From an uncultured Bacteroidales bacterium (GTDB lineage: Bacteria; Bacteroidota; Bacteroidia; Bacteroidales; Bacteroidaceae), in the NCBI GenBank assembly GCA_902787575.1, contig CADAGX010000002.1, positions 1 through 64,000 on the forward strand: a stretch of DNA of 64,000 bases, written 5' to 3'. A program made the position numbers and the translations under genes. A model generated the notes under the pieces. It ran no database searches and was not told the DNA's origin. It saw only the letters and a list, made by a program, of their open reading frames with translations. This document shows, in pieces, positions 60,684-64,000 of the stretch. The stretch's first letter is position 1; each line of letters opens with the position of its first letter.

Positions 60684-62517
60684 TGTGAAAATGCTGCCAG
60701 AGGATGCTCGCCTTCGTCGCGCCCAGCAGTTCCTCCAGCGTCGCACGATCTGCCTCTCTGACACGTTTCACGCTGTGGAACCGCTTGAGTAACAAGTCTT
60801 TTGTTTTCGCGCCAATTCCCTTTATGGCGTCCAACTCGCTGGCTATCTGGTGCTTGCTGCGCTTTTCGCGGTGAAAGGCGATGGCATATCGGTGCACTTC
60901 GTCTTGAATCTGTGTGAGCAATCTGAAGAGCGCGCTGTCCGTCTTCATTCCCACCACCTGCGGCGGGAAACCGAACAGCAGTTCGTTGGTGCGATGCCGG
61001 TCGTCCTTTGCCAATCCTGCAATGGGAATGGACAGCTGCAACTCGTCCTCCACCACCTGCCGCACCACTTCCATTTGACCGCGTCCGCCATCCGTGATAA
61101 TCAGGTCGGGCAAATCCTTTCCTTCCTCTTGCAGCCGTGTGTAGCGCCGCCTCACAACCTCCTTCATGCTGGCGTAGTCGTCCGGTCCCTGCACGGTCTT
61201 TATGATGTATCGCCTGTAGTCGGCTTTGCTGGGACGGCACTTCTTGAAGACCACACAGCCGGCCACCGCGTCGGTGCCGCTGATATTACTGTTGTCGAAG
61301 CACTCTATCTGGTAAGGCAACTTCTCCATTCCCAGCGCGTCCTGCAGTTCCTTCATCAGTCGCACACTCTTCTGCTCGGGGTTTAGCTTGTCGCTCTGCG
61401 CCTGACGGTCCTTTTTATACTGCAGCACATTTAGTTTGCTCAGTTCCAGCAGTTTCCGCTTGTCTCCCTTCTGCGGCACTGTCACGCTGACGCCCTCCAG
61501 CGGCAGTTCCACAGGAAACGGCAGAATAACTTCCTTACTCTCACTGCCATAGCGACGTCGCATCTCCACAATTCCAGCCACCAGCAGATCCTCGGCCGTT
61601 TCTTCCAGTCGTTTCGCGTATTCGAACGTAAATGCCTGATTGATGCAGCCGTTTGTCACATGCAGATAATTGATGTACGCCACGCGCTCGTTATCTTCTA
61701 TGTTAAACACATCTATATTGTGCAGCGTGGCGCTCACCACCTCGCTCTTGCTTCTGTAGTTTTCGAGCAAGACATACTTTCTTTTTATCGTCTCAGCTTC
61801 CTCGAAACGCATCTCGGCCGCCAGCGCTTGCATCTCAGCCAGCATCTTACGTTCCAGAGCAGCAGTGTTACCCTTCAAAATCTCGATGGATTCGCGGATA
61901 TACTGCATATAATCCTCGTGATTCTGACGTCCCACACACGGCGCCTTACAGTTCTTGATATGAAATTCCAAGCACTCCTTATGTTTCCCCGCCTTGATGG
62001 ATTCTTCTGTGATTACTTCGTGACAGCGGCGAAGAGGATAGAGGTTCTTTATCAGATCCAGCAGCGCGTATAGGGTGGGGACGTGGCTGTACGGACCAAA
62101 ATACGTGCCAGTTTTCTTATTTATCTTTCGTGTCTGAAAAATCCGCGGCAGATATTCGTTCGTCACGACGATGCTTGGATAGGTTTTCCCGTCCTTGAGC
62201 AGAATATTATAGCGTGGCGTCCATTGCTTTATCAGGTTGTTTTCCAGCAACAAAGCGTCCTCTTCGGTATTCACCACGATGTAACGGATGTCGCGAATCT
62301 TACTAACCAGCATCGCTGTCTTGCGGTTTTCGTGTTCCTTAGAGAAGTAGGAATAGACGCGACGTTTCAGATTCTTCGCCTTGCCCACATAGATGATCGT
62401 TCCCGTCTCGTCGAAATACTGATAGCATCCCGGCTTTTCTGGCAGATTAAGCACGATACCTCGCAGATAATCAGCCAGTTTCTGTTTTTCCTCTGAGACG
62501 GTTTTTTCTTTCATCAT
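60673..62517 (-). CDS. uvrC: UvrABC excinuclease subunit C
   Basis: This 614-residue protein has the GIY-YIG nuclease (PGCYQYFDETGTIIYVGKAK), a UVR motif (AAEMRFEEAETIKRKY), the RNase H-like second nuclease (IECFDNSNISGTDAVAGCVV, LIITDGGRGQ) and a helix-hairpin-helix at the end (LDAIKGIGAKTKDLLLKRF). It makes the two incisions in nucleotide excision repair. The last residues (HFHSEV) and the stop lie within a 22-bp-periodic array. It is 28 bases downstream of apt. Confidence 0.96.
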   Translation of the reverse strand: MMKEKTVSEEKQKLADYLRGIVLNLPEKPGCYQYFDETGTIIYVGKAKNLKRRVYSYFSKEHENRKTAMLVSKIRDIRYIVVNTEEDALLLENNLIKQWTPRYNILLKDGKTYPSIVVTNEYLPRIFQTRKINKKTGTYFGPYSHVPTLYALLDLIKNLYPLRRCHEVITEESIKAGKHKECLEFHIKNCKAPCVGRQNHEDYMQYIRESIEILKGNTAALERKMLAEMQALAAEMRFEEAETIKRKYVLLENYRSKSEVVSATLHNIDVFNIEDNERVAYINYLHVTNGCINQAFTFEYAKRLEETAEDLLVAGIVEMRRRYGSESKEVILPFPVELPLEGVSVTVPQKGDKRKLLELSKLNVLQYKKDRQAQSDKLNPEQKSVRLMKELQDALGMEKLPYQIECFDNSNISGTDAVAGCVVFKKCRPSKADYRRYIIKTVQGPDDYASMKEVVRRRYTRLQEEGKDLPDLIITDGGRGQMEVVRQVVEDELQLSIPIAGLAKDDRHRTNELLFGFPPQVVGMKTDSALFRLLTQIQDEVHRYAIAFHREKRSKHQIASELDAIKGIGAKTKDLLLKRFHSVKRVREADRATLEELLGATKASILWQHFHSEV

Positions 62518-62545
62518 GTGGAAGAACTAACTATAAACCAAGGCA

Positions 62546-63082
62546 TTATATCTTCATCAATGTAGAAATCTCTACATCTGGCGCAAAAACCGACCTGCCA
62601 TTCAAGCCTTCAATGGTCAGCTCAATCAGGAAATTTATATATACCTTGCGAGGATTAAACTGTTGCACAAGGTTGTAAGCCGCCTTCATGCTGCCGCCCG
62701 TAGCCAAGAGGTCGTCGTGCAGAAGCACAACGTCGTCATCCGTGATTGCATCCGTATGAATCTCTATTGTGTCCTTGCCGTATTCTTTCATATACGTTTC
62801 CTTTCGCGTCTCGGCAGGCAACTTTCCTGGCTTACGACACATCACAAATCCTGCTCCGAGCTTCACTGCCAATGCAGCCCCCACAACGAATCCTCGACTC
62901 TCTATGCCCACTACTTTGGTTATGCCCTTATCTTTATAAATATCGTACAGCTCATCCACCATCAGACGAAGGCACTCGGCATTCTTGAAGAGCGTACTCA
63001 CGTCCTTAAACTGAATGCCAGGGATAGGAAAGTCGGGCACGTTTCGCAGATTCTTAAGCAATGTTTCGTTGTTCATAATCAA
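62546..63082 (-). CDS. apt: Adenine phosphoribosyltransferase
   Basis: This 178-residue protein has IPGIQFKDVSTLFKN, ESRGFVVGAALAVKLGAGF and the PRPP-binding loop DDVVLLHDDLLATGGSM. It salvages adenine to AMP. It may start at the ATG at 63082 or at MNNE two codons on. A perfect parS sequence lies just upstream, between it and mnmG. Confidence 0.95.
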   Translation of the reverse strand: MIMNNETLLKNLRNVPDFPIPGIQFKDVSTLFKNAECLRLMVDELYDIYKDKGITKVVGIESRGFVVGAALAVKLGAGFVMCRKPGKLPAETRKETYMKEYGKDTIEIHTDAITDDDVVLLHDDLLATGGSMKAAYNLVQQFNPRKVYINFLIELTIEGLNGRSVFAPDVEISTLMKI

Positions 63083-63109
63083 TTGTTTATAGTTAAAGTA
63101 TTCGTGTTT

Positions 63110-63125
63110 TGTTTCACGTGAAACA
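63110..63125. promoter_or_regulatory. parS: parS centromere site (ParB binding)
   Basis: The 16-bp palindrome TGTTTCACGTGAAACA is an exact match to the bacterial parS consensus TGTTNCACGTGAAACA. It fills the last part of the apt-mnmG gap and abuts the mnmG stop codon. parS sites cluster near oriC, and mnmG (gidA) is often near the origin, so this end of the window is probably origin-proximal. parA and parB are not in the window. Confidence 0.88.
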
Positions 63126-64000
63126 TCATCTGTTCAGCAGCACAAGCAGGACATTTATATCGCTGGGCGAAACACCTGGGATGCGACTTGCCTGAGCTAA
63201 AGTTTCCGGATCGATGCGTTTCAGTTTCTGACGTGCTTCTGTGGAAAGAGAGAGTAGGGTGTCGTAGTCGAAACGTCCTCGAATGCGAATGTCCTCCAAG
63301 CGCTGCATTTTGTCAGCAATCTCTCTTTCGCGCATAATGTAGCCAGCATATTTCATGCGCACTTCTGCCGCTTCTTTTATTTCGTCCTTTCTATCAGAGA
63401 GGGTGTTCAGTAACTCTGATAGCTTAGGGATAAATGGTGATAGATTCTGCAGGTTTAACTGCGGCCGAGCGATAAGGTCGATAAGCTTGCATCCACGCTC
63501 CAGAGGGGTAGTATCTAATTTAGGTAGGGCTTCATTGATATAGGCAGCCTTCACACTATATTCCCTACAGAAGGATATAATCTCTTCGATTTTCTCTTTC
63601 TTCTTATTCCAGTGTTCGAAACGCTCTTTTGTTGCCAATCCGACTTCGAAGCTACGCTCAGTAAGTCGTGCGTCTGCATCATCTTGCCGCAGAAGTATGC
63701 GGTATTCAGCACGACTGGTAAACATGCGATACGGTTCATCCACACCTTTCGTCACCAGATCGTCAATCAGCACACCAATATACGACTCATCACGATGCAT
63801 AATAAAAGGCGATGCACCCGAGCATTTCAGTGCAGCATTCATTCCAGCCACAAGACCCTGTCCGGCTGCTTCTTCGTATCCAGTGGTTCCGTTTACTTGA
63901 CCTGCCATAAACAAACCGTCCACGAGCTTCGATTCCAACGAGTGGTTGAGCTGTGTCGGGTCGAAGAAATCGTACTCTATGGCGTAGCCGGGACGATAAA
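63126..64000 (-). CDS. mnmG: tRNA uridine-5-carboxymethylaminomethyl modification enzyme MnmG (partial, C-terminal part)
   Basis: The reading frame continues past the right edge (RPGYAIEYDFFDP at its visible start), so only about the last 291 residues are present. The motifs SLESKLVDGLFMAGQVNGTTGYEEAAGQG, DDLVTKGVDEPYRMFTSRAEYRILLRQDDAD and the C-terminal helical region ending ASRIPGVSPSDINVLLVLLNR are those of MnmG/GidA. It modifies wobble U34 with MnmE. It heads the mnmG-apt-uvrC-dtd-mazG-deoC cluster. Confidence 0.95.
   Translation of the reverse strand, partial: YRPGYAIEYDFFDPTQLNHSLESKLVDGLFMAGQVNGTTGYEEAAGQGLVAGMNAALKCSGASPFIMHRDESYIGVLIDDLVTKGVDEPYRMFTSRAEYRILLRQDDADARLTERSFEVGLATKERFEHWNKKKEKIEEIISFCREYSVKAAYINEALPKLDTTPLERGCKLIDLIARPQLNLQNLSPFIPKLSELLNTLSDRKDEIKEAAEVRMKYAGYIMREREIADKMQRLEDIRIRGRFDYDTLLSLSTEARQKLKRIDPETLAQASRIPGVSPSDINVLLVLLNR

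Noticed and set aside
1-64000. tRNA and rRNA genes
   Set aside because: No cloverleaf with the usual TTC and CCA-end context, and no conserved rRNA block, was noticed on either strand; a covariance search was not possible here.

Overview
The window looks like the chromosome of a Bacteroidales bacterium, most likely a GC-rich member of the Prevotellaceae (inference). The support is: TAnnTTTG-type -7 boxes paired with TTTG -33 boxes; many secreted glycoside hydrolases (GH92, GH76, GH97, GH78, GH10, GH16, GH39-like); an S46 dipeptidyl-peptidase; a frdCAB/sdhCAB-type succinate/fumarate complex; and secreted proteins ending in a G-[IV]-Y-[IV]-x-N-G-[KQ]-K type tail.

Layout. 1-1.64 kb is AT-rich and holds the right edge of a Wadjet-type anti-plasmid system (end of a probable jetC, complete jetD) plus a Nudix hydrolase. 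1.64-2.3 kb is non-coding and carries a MITE-like repeat whose inverted partner lies at 33.3-33.7 kb. 2.3-19.3 kb is a carbohydrate region: a Tat-exported Gfo/Idh/MocA oxidoreductase with a DUF1080 protein, GH92-GH76, then GH39-like and a second GH92 on the minus strand, then a large GLUG-like beta-helix protein, a 55-residue peptide and a beta-helix/SGNH-esterase fusion. No SusC/SusD pair is present. 19.3-33.2 kb holds trkH, nadB, a PBP4-type lipoprotein, a coiled-coil protein, a GH-like protein with a CBM9-like domain, the frd/sdh operon, a Dcp-type peptidase and GH16. 33.8-51.1 kb is mostly minus-strand housekeeping: lgt, ychF, a CapA-type gene, polA, rbr, an S46 peptidase, a DEAD-box helicase and rpoN-PAP2-purE-malY, with a polyprenyl synthetase and a patatin on the plus strand. 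51.5-56.3 kb is a three-gene unit (Tat-exported metallo-beta-lactamase-fold protein, GH78, GH97), followed by a convergent GH10 and an OmpA-like lipoprotein. 58.5-64 kb is the mnmG-apt-uvrC-dtd-(small membrane protein)-mazG-deoC cluster, with a perfect 16-bp parS sequence between mnmG and apt.

The most unusual signal is a dispersed family of short arrays: 3-5 imperfect 12-bp palindromes (consensus GCSACRYGTSGC) spaced almost exactly 22 bp apart. Four strong arrays (12.2, 39.3, 51.3 and 60.6 kb) and three degenerate ones are present. One lies inside polA, in frame, in the linker between the 5'-nuclease and 3'-5' exonuclease domains, and another runs into the uvrC stop codon. I do not recognise this family.

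No tRNA, rRNA, CRISPR array, transposase or integrase was recognised. Operon and promoter statements come from spacing and motif reading only.
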